Shown: positions 34,857 through 44,065, counted from the stretch's first letter. The stretch: DNA of 53,461 nucleotides from GCA-2701705 sp964342155 (GCA_964342155.1 CAYFEQ010000007.1:1-53461), one strand, 5' to 3'. The notes: a model not told the origin generated them from the letters alone. Translations and numbers: made by a program.

Positions 34857-36917
34857 CTATAAGTTTATCCCAGATTCAATATCCATATCCCAGCGTTCAA
34901 TCAAATCTTTGCCTTTATCATCATTAATTAAACATTCTTTAATAATTGATTCCTTTAAAAAATCAAAATTCTCAATAGCATCTTCAGAAGATGCAAGTTT
35001 GAAATTTTTATATTCTCCAGATTGTTTTAAACCTAAGTAATCGCCAGAACCTCTAAGCTTCAAATCTTCTTCAGCAATTTCAAAACCATTCGTTGATTTT
35101 TCAATAGCTTCGAGTCTTCCAAAACTTTCTTGCTTTTGCCCATCTTTATATACTAAATAACAAAAACTTTCTTTATTTCCTCTACCAACCCTACCTCTCA
35201 ATTGATGTAACTGTGATAATCCAAATCTTTCAGCATTCTCAACAACAATACATATTGCGTTTTCAACATTGACACCAACTTCAATAATAGTAGTACAAAC
35301 TAATATTTGTATTTTACCGCTTTTGAAATCATTGATTGTTTTATTATTTTCAGAATTGGTCATTCTACCATGAAGGAATGATATGCTATTTAAATTAAAT
35401 ATAGATTTCAGTTTCTCATAAACACCATGCACATATTCTGCTTCTAATTCCTCAGTGTAATCTATACATGAACAAACCCAATATATTTGTCCACTATTTT
35501 TAAGGATAGCTCTTATTTCTTCATACATGTCATCTCTTTGTTGATCTTTGATTAATTTAGTAACTGTAGGCTGTCTATTTTTTGGTAGCTCATCAATAAG
35601 TGTGTAATCAATGCCTTGATATAAAACAAGTGATAATGATCGTGGAATTGGAGTCGCAGATAAAAAAATCTGATGTGGGAAGAACTTCTCCTTATGAGTC
35701 TTTTCTGTAAGCATTGTTCTTTGTTTGACACCAAACTTATGTTGTTCATCAATTATAATTAAACCTAATTTAAAAAATTTTACATTTTTTTGAATCAGGG
35801 AATGTGTTCCAACAACTATTTGTATCGATCCATCTGCTATTGCAGAAATTGTTTCGTTTTTTTCAACAGAGCTTTTGTTACTTTTAAGAACATCAACATT
35901 TATATTAAATTTTTCAAAAAATTTTTTAAATGATTCAAAATGTTGATCACATAAAATTTCAGTCGGCGCCATTAATGCACATTGTAATCCTTTGTTAACA
36001 ACAAAAAAGCAAGCTAGCATAGCCAAAACAGTTTTGCCACAACCTACATCTCCTTGTATCAATCGCATAGATTGTGTCTTAGATGATAAACTCTTTTGAA
36101 TATCTATTAGTGCATTTGCTTGAGATGCGGTCAGCACAAAATCTAAGTTTTCTAATGCTTTCTCTACATCGCTATTATTGGTTTCAATTTGGAAAGAATT
36201 ATTTTTTTTAATTAAGGAGTGTGCAATTGTTAAGTTAACTTTTTGAGCGAAAAGCTCTTCTAATATAAATCGTTTTCTAGCATTTCTAAATTTTATATCT
36301 GCTATCTCAAATTTTTTATCTGATGGAAAATGACAATCTTTCAATGCTTGCGTAAATTCAGGAAGTTGGAATTTATTTAAAAATAACGGAGAAAGTAATT
36401 CTGAAAGCATATTGCTATTATTAAGATATTTATAGGCATTCTGGATAACATTTCTGATTTTATTTTGAGAAATAATCCTTTTTGTTTTGTAATAAGGTGT
36501 TATCAATTCCAGAGATAGTTTTTCATTAATAACTTCTATATCTGGATGAATCATTTCTGATAGGTTATTTCTTTTATATAAGATGCCAGAAAATCTAATT
36601 TTATCTCCCTTTTTTAGATAAGAATAAATGATAATTTTATTTAGAAACCTTATTTGTATAGTACTATCACCAATATCTACTTTTAATATTAAAGAAGGGT
36701 TTTTTGATTTGGTTTTAAAGATTGTTGTTATTACTCCAATAAAAAGAGCTTTTTCTCCATTTTTTATTTCTAAAATATTTGACAGTTGAGTCTTATCTAT
36801 TAAAAATGATGGTAAGAATAACAATGTATCTAATGTATTTCTAATTCCAAGATTGAGTAATGATTCTTTTGTTTTGGGCCCAACTCCATTAAGAATTTCT
36901 AAATCATTTTTCAACAT
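34857..36917 (-). CDS. recG: ATP-dependent DNA helicase RecG
   Basis: Branch-migrating helicase that regresses stalled replication forks. The N-terminal wedge domain begins with LNGVGPKTKESL. Helicase motif I is GDVGCGKT, motif II DEQH, motif III LSATPIPRS, and motifs V/VI are in TTIIEVGVNVENA and QLRGRVGRG. The start at 36917 gives 686 residues, the family length, and a 14-base overlap with ridA. The start at 36929 is also possible. Confidence 0.97.
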   Translation of the reverse strand: MLKNDLEILNGVGPKTKESLLNLGIRNTLDTLLFLPSFLIDKTQLSNILEIKNGEKALFIGVITTIFKTKSKNPSLILKVDIGDSTIQIRFLNKIIIYSYLKKGDKIRFSGILYKRNNLSEMIHPDIEVINEKLSLELITPYYKTKRIISQNKIRNVIQNAYKYLNNSNMLSELLSPLFLNKFQLPEFTQALKDCHFPSDKKFEIADIKFRNARKRFILEELFAQKVNLTIAHSLIKKNNSFQIETNNSDVEKALENLDFVLTASQANALIDIQKSLSSKTQSMRLIQGDVGCGKTVLAMLACFFVVNKGLQCALMAPTEILCDQHFESFKKFFEKFNINVDVLKSNKSSVEKNETISAIADGSIQIVVGTHSLIQKNVKFFKLGLIIIDEQHKFGVKQRTMLTEKTHKEKFFPHQIFLSATPIPRSLSLVLYQGIDYTLIDELPKNRQPTVTKLIKDQQRDDMYEEIRAILKNSGQIYWVCSCIDYTEELEAEYVHGVYEKLKSIFNLNSISFLHGRMTNSENNKTINDFKSGKIQILVCTTIIEVGVNVENAICIVVENAERFGLSQLHQLRGRVGRGNKESFCYLVYKDGQKQESFGRLEAIEKSTNGFEIAEEDLKLRGSGDYLGLKQSGEYKNFKLASSEDAIENFDFLKESIIKECLINDDKGKDLIERWDMDIESGINL

Positions 36918-37290
36918 ATAAGATAGCATCCATCTCTATGCTAACATCTTTTGGAAGACGGCTTACTTCAACTGCAGCTCTTGATGGATATGGTTCGTCA
37001 AAATATGATTCCATCACTGAATTTACATTTTGAAAATGTTCTAAATCTTTTAAATAAACACTTATTTTGACTATGTTATTCATAGTTCCGCCAGATTCTT
37101 TAACTATTGATTTGATATTTGATAGAACCTGCTTTATATGATCATTGATATCTCCATCTACTACTTTCATAGACTTTGGATCCAGCGGTATTTGTCCAGA
37201 AATAAATACAAAGTCACCTGCTCTGACGGCTTGTGAATATATTCCGATAGCTGAAGGTGCTAGATCAGTTGAAATCTTGGTTTTTTTCAT
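36904..37290 (-). CDS. ridA: reactive intermediate/imine deaminase RidA
   Basis: Hydrolyses 2-aminoacrylate and related enamines released by PLP enzymes, protecting them from damage. It is 128 residues with GIYSQAVRAGDFVFISGQIPL at the N-terminal half (only part needed for recognition), the catalytic arginine in PSRAAVEVSRLP and the following EMDAI glutamate. It overlaps the DUF971 gene by 4 bases upstream and recG downstream. Confidence 0.95.
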   Translation of the reverse strand: MKKTKISTDLAPSAIGIYSQAVRAGDFVFISGQIPLDPKSMKVVDGDINDHIKQVLSNIKSIVKESGGTMNNIVKISVYLKDLEHFQNVNSVMESYFDEPYPSRAAVEVSRLPKDVSIEMDAILYVEK

Positions 37291-37643
37291 GGTTTTTTTC
37301 TTGTATGCCCCGCTTCTTTAAGTCTATTTAAATATTGATGCCAATTTTTTTCATAGTTTTTTGACAAATTGTATAAATACTCCCATGAGTATAATCCGGT
37401 ATTATGACCATCATCAAAAAATAATTGTACTGCATAGTTCCCAACAGGCTCTATTTTATCAATAGTAACGTCCTCTTTATTTGTTTGGAGTTTTTCTTGT
37501 CCTGGAGTATGCCCTCTAACCTCAGCTGATGGAGAGAAACATCGTAGGTATTCTGCTGTTAAGTTTGCAGATAAGCCATCTTCAAAACTAATTGTTATTG
37601 TATTAGTCTTTTTTATATATCTTATTTCAATTGGCTTAATCAT
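37287..37643 (-). CDS. DUF971 (GBBH-like N-terminal domain) protein
   Basis: 118-residue single-domain protein of the DUF971 family, related to the N-terminal domain of gamma-butyrobetaine hydroxylase and to assembly factors such as ApbC-fused domains. The strands LTAEYLRCFSPSAEVRGH and the C-terminal DDGHNTGLYSWEYLYNL are family-typical. Biochemical role is unknown. A place directly after hslVU is conserved in many gammaproteobacteria. It overlaps ridA by 4 bases and follows hslU by 2. Confidence 0.9.
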   Translation of the reverse strand: MIKPIEIRYIKKTNTITISFEDGLSANLTAEYLRCFSPSAEVRGHTPGQEKLQTNKEDVTIDKIEPVGNYAVQLFFDDGHNTGLYSWEYLYNLSKNYEKNWHQYLNRLKEAGHTRKKP

Positions 37644-37645
37644 AC

Positions 37646-38989
37646 CTAAAGTATATACCTGCTTAAATCTTCGTTGTCGCTTAAACCATCTAAAAATTTC
37701 ATTACATATTTCTCATCTATGTTAACTGTTTTCGATGTTAAATCACTTGCTTCGAAAGATAGATTTTCCAATAACCTTTCCATAATAGTATGAAGACGTC
37801 TTGCCCCTATATTTTCAGTGCGTTCATTAACTTGCCAAGCTATTTCAGCAATTTTCGCAATAGCAGTGTCTTTGAAGTTTATTGTTATATTCTCTGTTTC
37901 TAACAATGCTCTATACTGTTCAGTAATAGAAAAATCAGGTTCACTCAAAATTTTCTTAAAATCATCAATATTGAGAGCCTTAAGTTCAACTCTAATAGGC
38001 AGCCTACCTTGTAGCTCTGGTATTAAATCTGATGGTTTAGATAAATGAAAAGCTCCCGAAGCTATGAACAAAATATGGTCAGTTTTAATCATTCCATATT
38101 TTGTAGTAACGGTGCAGCCTTCGACCAGAGGCAGTAAATCACGTTGAACTCCTTCCCTCGAAACATCTGCTGTTCCAGAAGTTGCCCTATGAGCAACTTT
38201 GTCAATCTCATCAATAAATACAATGCCGTTTTGTTCTACAAGCTGCAATGCCTCTGATTTGAGTTCCTCTTCGTTGATTAATTTCTTTGCTTCTTCTTCT
38301 GCTATTAATTTAGTTGCATCTTTTATTTTTACTCTTTGTGACTTTTTTTTATTTCCAGAAAAGTTTTTAAACATCCCCTGAAGCTGGTCAGTCATTTCTT
38401 CCATCCCTGGTGGAGCCATTATTTCAAAATTAGTGCTGGCAGCAGGTAAATCTATTTCTATTTCTTTCTCGTCTAGCTTTCCTTCTCTAAGATCTTTTCT
38501 TATTTTTTGTCTAGTGCTTTTAGTTTTTGAGTCTTCTTTTTCATCTTCCCAGCCTTGAACATAATTATCATCTCGCGATGGCAACAATTTATCTAATATT
38601 ATTTCTTCAGCTAATTCAAATGCCCTATGGTCTACTTTTTGTATTTCTTGTGTTTTAACTTGGTTAATGGCAGCATCTGCTAAATCTCTAATAATACTAT
38701 CAACCTCTTTCCCTACATAACCAACTTCTGTAAATTTAGTCGCCTCTACCTTTACAAATGGTGCTTTAGCAAGCTTTGCTAACCTTCTTGCAATTTCTGT
38801 TTTTCCAACCCCTGTTGGCCCTATCATAAGTATATTTTTAGGAGTTATTTCATTACTAAGCTCATCTTCTAACTGTAATCTTCTCCATCTATTTCTTAAT
38901 GCAATTGCAACAGCACGTTTGGCATCTTTTTGTCCGACAATATGTTTATCTAACTCTTGGACAACCTCCCTAGGTGTCATTTCACTCAT
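37646..38989 (-). CDS. hslU: HslUV protease ATPase subunit HslU (ClpY)
   Basis: AAA+ unfoldase that feeds substrates to HslV. It is 447 residues with Walker A GPTGVGKTE, Walker B IVFIDEIDK, the I-domain (about 110-235) and sensor region NERTENIGARRLHTIMERLL. The pore loop GYVGKEV is present (GYVG). The C-terminus ends DLSRYIL, the tail that activates HslV. It overlaps hslV by 4 bases. Confidence 0.97.
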   Translation of the reverse strand: MSEMTPREVVQELDKHIVGQKDAKRAVAIALRNRWRRLQLEDELSNEITPKNILMIGPTGVGKTEIARRLAKLAKAPFVKVEATKFTEVGYVGKEVDSIIRDLADAAINQVKTQEIQKVDHRAFELAEEIILDKLLPSRDDNYVQGWEDEKEDSKTKSTRQKIRKDLREGKLDEKEIEIDLPAASTNFEIMAPPGMEEMTDQLQGMFKNFSGNKKKSQRVKIKDATKLIAEEEAKKLINEEELKSEALQLVEQNGIVFIDEIDKVAHRATSGTADVSREGVQRDLLPLVEGCTVTTKYGMIKTDHILFIASGAFHLSKPSDLIPELQGRLPIRVELKALNIDDFKKILSEPDFSITEQYRALLETENITINFKDTAIAKIAEIAWQVNERTENIGARRLHTIMERLLENLSFEASDLTSKTVNIDEKYVMKFLDGLSDNEDLSRYIL

Positions 38990-39519
38990 TTTAAGACCTC
39001 GATAGTTAAATTATTATTTGTGTAAATACATATGCTGGCTGCTATTTCTAGAGCCTTTTTCACTGTCTCTTCAGCACTTAGATTAGTATTGTCTACTAAG
39101 GCTTTTGCTGCTGCTTGAGCATAAGGCCCCCCAGAGCCAATTGCTATAATATTATCTTCTGGCTCAATAACATCCCCATTACCTGAGATTGTTAGTGAAG
39201 TGTCCTTATCGGCAACGACTAGCAATGCTTCAAGATTTCTTAATATTTTATCTGTCCGCCAATCTTTAGCTAATTCAACAGCAGATCTAGTTAAATGACC
39301 ACTGTGTTTTTCTAGCTTAGCTTCAAACTTTTCAAATAAAGTAAAGGCATCTGCAGTTGCTCCTGCAAAACCTGCAAGAACTTGATTATTATACAACCTC
39401 CTAACTTTTTTTGCGTTTCCTTTCATTACTGTATTACCTAAAGTAACTTGTCCATCGCCACCAACTACAATTTCTTTATTTTTTCTGACAGACAATATTG
39501 TTGTACCATGAAATACCAT
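38986..39519 (-). CDS. hslV: HslUV protease peptidase subunit HslV (ClpQ)
   Basis: Proteasome-like threonine peptidase. After cleavage of the short MVFHG propeptide the mature enzyme would begin with the catalytic threonine of TTILSVR. GGDGQVTLGNTVMKGNAKKV and LAGFAGATADAF are near-invariant in the family. The 177 residues are the normal size. It is 2 bases after xerC and overlaps hslU by 4, so the two subunits are made together. Confidence 0.97.
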   Translation of the reverse strand: MVFHGTTILSVRKNKEIVVGGDGQVTLGNTVMKGNAKKVRRLYNNQVLAGFAGATADAFTLFEKFEAKLEKHSGHLTRSAVELAKDWRTDKILRNLEALLVVADKDTSLTISGNGDVIEPEDNIIAIGSGGPYAQAAAKALVDNTNLSAEETVKKALEIAASICIYTNNNLTIEVLK

Positions 39520-39521
39520 AT

Positions 39522-40427
39522 TTATACCTCCTCATTCTTTTTTGCCTTTGGGTGAGCCTTTTTATATACAACTTTTAAGTGTTCAAAATCTACATTAGTA
39601 TATATTTGAGTTGTTGCTATATCTTCATGCCCTAAAAACTCTTGCACAGCTCTTAAATCTCCTGAAGCCTCTAAAAGATGAGTAGCGCATGAGTGCCTTA
39701 ACATATGGGGGCTAACCTTACAGTTGATAGATAAAAACTTTGCCCAATAATTAAGTCTAGTTTGTACTGATCTGTTAGAAAGTCTCTCTCCAAATCTGTT
39801 CAGGAAAAGAGCATTATTAGATCGTTTAGTGTAATTCTTTTTTGCTTTAATCCATATTTCAATTGCATCAATTGCTTTCTTCCCAACCGGGAGATATCGC
39901 TGTTTTTTTCCTTTGCCCATAACTAATATTGATCTGTTATTGAAATCAATTGAGTCTATATTAAGAGAAGTTATTTCGCTTAATCTAAGCCCTGAACTAT
40001 ACATTAATTCAATCATTGCTCTATCTCTTATAGCTGTATCCGATGATGGTGGGATATTACAAAGCAAATTTACTTGATCAATTGACAAAACAGAAGGTAG
40101 TGATTTTGGTCTTTTGGGTGTCGTAATCTGTTTGGCAGGATTTGTTTTAACCATTCCTGTTTTAGTTAAATATGTAAACATAGAGCGTATAGTTGATGCC
40201 TTTCTTGCTATCGATGTAGGAGAGAGACCATTTCTATGAATCTTTTTTATGTAGTCTTGTATATGTGTGGCCTCAAGTTGTTTGATTGATAATCCTCCAC
40301 ATTGTTTCACATATTCCTCAAACTTAGACAAATCCAGCATATAACTTTTGAGTGTGTCAGGGGTATATCTTTTCTCATCTTTTATGTAGGACAAAAAACT
40401 CCTTATACAATAAGTAATATCAGTCAT
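39522..40427 (-). CDS. xerC: tyrosine recombinase XerC
   Basis: With XerD resolves chromosome dimers at dif. The N-terminal SAM-like DNA-binding domain covers about 1-90. The catalytic set is visible: the arginine in SSGLRLSEI, the HxxR box in PHMLRHSCATHLL, the GH in FLGHEDI and the nucleophilic tyrosine in TTQIYTN. The start at 40427 (MTDITYCIRSF, 301 residues) is preferred to 40454, giving an 8-base overlap with dapF. No dif site is expected here and none was seen. Confidence 0.95.
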   Translation of the reverse strand: MTDITYCIRSFLSYIKDEKRYTPDTLKSYMLDLSKFEEYVKQCGGLSIKQLEATHIQDYIKKIHRNGLSPTSIARKASTIRSMFTYLTKTGMVKTNPAKQITTPKRPKSLPSVLSIDQVNLLCNIPPSSDTAIRDRAMIELMYSSGLRLSEITSLNIDSIDFNNRSILVMGKGKKQRYLPVGKKAIDAIEIWIKAKKNYTKRSNNALFLNRFGERLSNRSVQTRLNYWAKFLSINCKVSPHMLRHSCATHLLEASGDLRAVQEFLGHEDIATTQIYTNVDFEHLKVVYKKAHPKAKKNEEV

Positions 40428-41229
40428 CCCATGTCCCCTCATATTCAATTTCACTTGGCCCCATTAATCTCAATGATGTTTGTCCAGGCTCCCAAGATAC
40501 ACCAAGAACACCTCCTTCCTGCTCAACATTAATTGGAGGCTGTAAGTCTAACTTATCAGTTCCATATTTGATCATAAATGCTGCAGAAGCAGTTGCTCCG
40601 CTGCCACAAGACTTTGTCCATCCAGCGCCTCTTTCTTTTACTTTTACTTTTAAATGACTAGTTGGATCTTTTTTAAAAGCTTCTGCATTTAATATAAAAG
40701 TAACATTAGCTTTTCCTTCATATAAAGAATTCAAAAATTCTATGATAAGATCTCTATCTGATTCATCATGTTCTGTTGATACTACGCAATGTAAATTACC
40801 AACAAATACAGGAATAAATTCAAAATCTAAAAAATTATCTTTGTTGAGATTTTTGACGGCGACCTCAGGAAATGTAGGACAACCAAGTTCTACTGATATT
40901 TTATTTTTATCTATAATTTCAGCCCTATAATCAACATCACAAACATTAATTACTGATTCAGATATATGAAAATTTTTGTTGAGATATAACATAATAGCTC
41001 TTAAACCATTGCCGCATTGACAAGCAACAGAGCCATCACTGTTGTAAATCTTACATATCACTTTGCTTGGATTTTTTGTATCTATTAATAATAGTTGATC
41101 ACATCCTACATTTTTTCTAGAACAGATGCGTGTAATGTTGTCATTATTTTCCACAAAATCATTAGATGATGTGTCAATGACAATAAAGTCATTGCCTTGA
41201 CTATTCATTTTTGCATAGCTTGTCGACAT
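40420..41229 (-). CDS. dapF: diaminopimelate epimerase
   Basis: Converts LL- to meso-diaminopimelate for lysine and peptidoglycan. It is 269 residues with two catalytic cysteines: one in SVACQCGNGLRA (in CGNG) and one in TKSCGSGATAS. FVIDTSSND-like and NSDGS blocks are present. It overlaps xerC, as in other gammaproteobacteria, though the DUF484 gene that often separates the two is missing. A methyltransferase gene lies between it and lysA. Confidence 0.96.
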   Translation of the reverse strand: MSTSYAKMNSQGNDFIVIDTSSNDFVENNDNITRICSRKNVGCDQLLLIDTKNPSKVICKIYNSDGSVACQCGNGLRAIMLYLNKNFHISESVINVCDVDYRAEIIDKNKISVELGCPTFPEVAVKNLNKDNFLDFEFIPVFVGNLHCVVSTEHDESDRDLIIEFLNSLYEGKANVTFILNAEAFKKDPTSHLKVKVKERGAGWTKSCGSGATASAAFMIKYGTDKLDLQPPINVEQEGGVLGVSWEPGQTSLRLMGPSEIEYEGTWDD

Positions 41230-41250
41230 ATACGGTCTCTCTTAATAATA

Positions 41251-41916
41251 TTATGCGAACATAGAGCCAAAAACAATAAAATGTCTGTCCGTTATTTGTT
41301 GAATATTAAAATTTTCAATCCCACTTTCAAGCAATTGCTTCTTCACTTCTTCTGTAGTGTATGCTGCTAGTAGTGAATTATAAAAATCAATTTTCAATTG
41401 CTTTGACTCATCTGCAGCATATTCTGTGACAATTTTATGAGCATTCTCAACCGAATCTGGTCTTAATAAATCCATTACAAAAAAACTTCCTCCTGTTTTT
41501 GTAGAATTTTTGATTAAATTCCAAAAAGCTTGAGGTTTTTCAACATGGTGCAAAACACTATTCGATAATACTAAATCAAATTTCTGATTATCCAAAAAAT
41601 CTTCTCCTATAAAACCATGGTAACATTTTATGATTTTTTCAAATTTGTTGTTTCTGATCTTTTGCTTTGCAAGCTCAAGCATTTTTACTGAACCATCAAA
41701 TCCTGTAATATTAATTTTTGGAAACTTTTTTATCAATCTTATTGCAATATCAGCGCTGCCCATGCCTACATCTAGTATTGACGAGAATTTCCCAGGTTTA
41801 GCAATTTTAGATATGAGTTCTACAAAAAGATTGTGTGGTTCAGAAAAATCAGCATTAGCATAAGCAATTGCTGGTTCTCCTTCCATAATCTCTTCTTCTG
41901 GAATTCTATCAAACAT
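41251..41916 (-). CDS. class I SAM-dependent methyltransferase of unknown substrate
   Basis: 221 residues with a Rossmann methyltransferase core: motif I ILDVGMGSADIAIRL (near 46-60), an acidic residue ending strand 2 in ITGFDGS, post-I VLSNSVLHHV and a following MDLLRP. An N-terminal EEEIMEGEPAIAYANADFSEP segment is a characteristic cap of a family seen in other bacteria but without known substrate. It overlaps lysA by 8 bases and precedes dapF by 21, an unusual insertion between the two lysine-pathway genes. Confidence 0.78.
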   Translation of the reverse strand: MFDRIPEEEIMEGEPAIAYANADFSEPHNLFVELISKIAKPGKFSSILDVGMGSADIAIRLIKKFPKINITGFDGSVKMLELAKQKIRNNKFEKIIKCYHGFIGEDFLDNQKFDLVLSNSVLHHVEKPQAFWNLIKNSTKTGGSFFVMDLLRPDSVENAHKIVTEYAADESKQLKIDFYNSLLAAYTTEEVKKQLLESGIENFNIQQITDRHFIVFGSMFA

Positions 41917-43189
41917 CTAAGTTTTCATTTATTATGAGCTGATCCGATGTTTCTTTCTTTCTTATAACTTTTGCCTTACCATTTATTGTCATCAATTCTG
42001 CTGGCTTAGGTCTTGAATTATAATTTGAAGACAAGGCAAAGCCATAAGCCCCAGCATTTTCAATTACCAAATAATCACCTTCTTCAGCAGATAGCTGCCT
42101 ATCTTTGCCCATAAAATCAGTGCTTTCACAAACTGGGCCAACAACATCATATGCTTCAGAGTCAATTTTTTTTTGTTTAACTTCTTTAATAGAATGAAAT
42201 GCTCCATACAATGGAGGTCTTAGAAAATCATTCATACCAACATCAACAATTAAAAAGTTTTTTGTTGGTGTTTTTTTGACATATAGAACTTTAGTAACAA
42301 TTATGCCAGCATCTCCTACAAGTGATCGGCCTGGTTCAATAACAATTTTTAACCCAAGTTGACTTAATTCTTTTTTTATTGCATCTATAAACTCTTTTTT
42401 TGATGGAAGATTTTCATTTTCATATCTAATGCCCAATCCCCCTCCTATATCAATATGTTGAAGTTTTATTTTTAACTCAGATAATTTATTTATAATCTCT
42501 TTTATTTTCTCAAAAGAATTCATAAATGGAGAGAGTTCTGTGATTTGTGACCCTATGTGAAAATCAATTCCCTTAATCTCTATAGAGTCTAATTTGCTTG
42601 CTTCAGAATATATATTAATAACATCTTTCTCAGATATTCCAAATTTGTTTTCATTCATGCCTGTTGCAATGTATGGGTGTGTTTTTGCATCTATTGCAGG
42701 ATTTACTCTGATTGCAATTCTTGCTTTAAGTTTTAGTTCAGAGGCTATGTTATTGATTCTTATTAGTTCTGAATGAGATTCAATATTAAAACAAAAAATT
42801 TGTTTCTGAATAGCTAATCTGATTTCTTCGTCTAATTTACCCACACCAGAAAAAACAACTGTTGATGGATTACCTCCTGCTTTAATGACTTTAGCTAGTT
42901 CTCCGCCAGAGACTATATCGAAACCACAGCCTCTTTTAGCTAGAAGAGAGAGTATTGATATGGAAGAATTGGCTTTTACAGAATAACAAACTAGTGAATC
43001 TATGTCTGATAGATTTTCCTGATATTCATCTAAATTAGAAAGTATCTTGTTTTGTGAATAAAGATAAAAAGGAGTGCTGTTGGATACGACATCCAATAAA
43101 TTAATTCCGTCGAAATGGAGAATGTTGTTTTTATAATTAAGAATTTCCAATTTTAGACCATTAGAGTTGACGCGTCTCAGTTTGCTCAT
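41909..43189 (-). CDS. lysA: diaminopimelate decarboxylase
   Basis: PLP enzyme converting meso-diaminopimelate to lysine. It is a 426-residue alanine racemase-fold barrel with the PLP lysine in VCYSVKANSS, the GGGLGIRY phosphate loop, EPGRSLVGDAG and the C-terminal catalytic VCESTD cysteine block. The ATG at 43189 (MSKLRR) is preferred over a GTG at 43201. It overlaps the end of lptM by 29 bases. The lptM-lysA-dapF order is conserved in gammaproteobacteria. Confidence 0.96.
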   Translation of the reverse strand: MSKLRRVNSNGLKLEILNYKNNILHFDGINLLDVVSNSTPFYLYSQNKILSNLDEYQENLSDIDSLVCYSVKANSSISILSLLAKRGCGFDIVSGGELAKVIKAGGNPSTVVFSGVGKLDEEIRLAIQKQIFCFNIESHSELIRINNIASELKLKARIAIRVNPAIDAKTHPYIATGMNENKFGISEKDVINIYSEASKLDSIEIKGIDFHIGSQITELSPFMNSFEKIKEIINKLSELKIKLQHIDIGGGLGIRYENENLPSKKEFIDAIKKELSQLGLKIVIEPGRSLVGDAGIIVTKVLYVKKTPTKNFLIVDVGMNDFLRPPLYGAFHSIKEVKQKKIDSEAYDVVGPVCESTDFMGKDRQLSAEEGDYLVIENAGAYGFALSSNYNSRPKPAELMTINGKAKVIRKKETSDQLIINENLDV

Positions 43190-43325
43190 TAGTGGTATCA
43201 CTATTCTCAGGGTCGTCTGGGAGGACTAAAGGCCCTCTATTCCCACAAGAGGTTAAAATAAATACAAGTAACAACATCAAAAAATTTTTTTGTAAAGATG
43301 ATGCTTTATTGCGACTGTGTGACAT
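43161..43325 (-). CDS. lptM: LptM-type small lipoprotein (YifL/LppL)
   Basis: Small outer-membrane lipoprotein that assists oxidative maturation of the LptDE LPS translocon. From the ATG at 43325 it is 54 residues: a basic start, a hydrophobic core FLMLLLVFIL, a lipobox LTSC and a mature end beginning CGNRGPLVLP, the family's diagnostic CGxxGPLxxP. Longer in-frame starts (to 43355) would overlap the -10 box. It precedes lysA-dapF as in other gammaproteobacteria and would be read from the divergent promoter at 43333-43340. Confidence 0.85.
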   Translation of the reverse strand: MSHSRNKASSLQKNFLMLLLVFILTSCGNRGPLVLPDDPENSDTTNEQTETRQL

Positions 43326-43332
43326 ATAGTTC

Positions 43333-43340
43333 ATTATAAT
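43333..43340. promoter_or_regulatory. symmetric -10 element between lptM and esterase gene
   Basis: ATTATAAT is self-complementary and gives TATAAT on both strands (43335-43340 plus; 43338-43333 minus). On the minus strand the box ends 7 bases before the lptM ATG, which would give a leaderless transcript. On the plus strand it ends 29 bases before the esterase ATG. No strong -35 is seen either way. Confidence 0.5.
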
Positions 43341-43369
43341 CATATTATCAAACACCTTCTAGGTTAAGA

Positions 43370-44041
43370 ATGAAAATAAAGTTTGACGATGATTGTATAA
43401 CTATTGGTGACTTTAATGAAGCACAAGTTTGCATAATCTGGTTACACGGATATGGTGCAAACAATTGGTCTTTTGAACCCATATTAAAAACAGTCAATTT
43501 AAAATTGAATGAAAAAACCTTCATAATTGTGCCAAATGCACCAATGGTTGAAGGAAAAAGATCATGGTACCCTCTTCCTCAATTAGATTCTGACAATAAT
43601 CTGATAGAAGATTGTACTGGATTAATGCGGTCTATTATTCCTATAAGGGAAATGTTGCATAAGTTAATTTATTCTTCTCTGGAAGATTCAAAAAAAAAGC
43701 ATTTTTTAATTGGTGGTTTTTCACAAGGTGGTGGTTTAGGTTTAGCTATGCTATGTGACCCAGATACGGTAATTGATGGCTGCATATCTGTAGCAGGATA
43801 TATGCCATGTGCAGATTATTTTAGAGATAAAACAAATATGGATGATGAAAAACTTTTTATAGCTCACGGGTCAAAAGATGAAGTTATAACAATTCAGACG
43901 CATCAACAAACTATGGGTTTCTTGAAAACCCTCAATATTGATATCCACGAGACTGTTAGCGACTTTGGGCATACTGTTCCAGCAGAAATCATTGAGGGAA
44001 TAGTAAATTGGGTAGAAAAAAACTACATCTCTAAAAAATAG
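43370..44041 (+). CDS. carboxylesterase/phospholipase family protein
   Basis: 223-residue alpha/beta hydrolase of the carboxylesterase II group (acyl-protein thioesterase-like). It has LHGYGANNWSFEPI for the oxyanion loop, the nucleophile in GGFSQGGGLGLAM, the aspartate in HGSKDEVI and the histidine in DFGHTVPAEI. Substrates in this family are short-chain esters, lysophospholipids or acylated proteins, and none can be chosen here. It is monocistronic, ending at a bidirectional terminator. Confidence 0.88.
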   Translation: MKIKFDDDCITIGDFNEAQVCIIWLHGYGANNWSFEPILKTVNLKLNEKTFIIVPNAPMVEGKRSWYPLPQLDSDNNLIEDCTGLMRSIIPIREMLHKLIYSSLEDSKKKHFLIGGFSQGGGLGLAMLCDPDTVIDGCISVAGYMPCADYFRDKTNMDDEKLFIAHGSKDEVITIQTHQQTMGFLKTLNIDIHETVSDFGHTVPAEIIEGIVNWVEKNYISKK

Positions 44042-44065
44042 AGCCTCACTCAAATAGTAAGGCTC
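44041..44065. terminator. bidirectional rho-independent terminator
   Basis: A 10-bp stem with one mismatch (GAGCCTCACT at 44041-44050 with AGTAAGGCTC at 44056-44065) and a 5-base loop. It is followed by a T-rich stretch on the plus strand and preceded by A-rich bases that read as a T-run on the minus strand. It serves the convergent esterase and 127-residue gene. It is the only convincing intrinsic terminator I found in the window. Confidence 0.85.
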
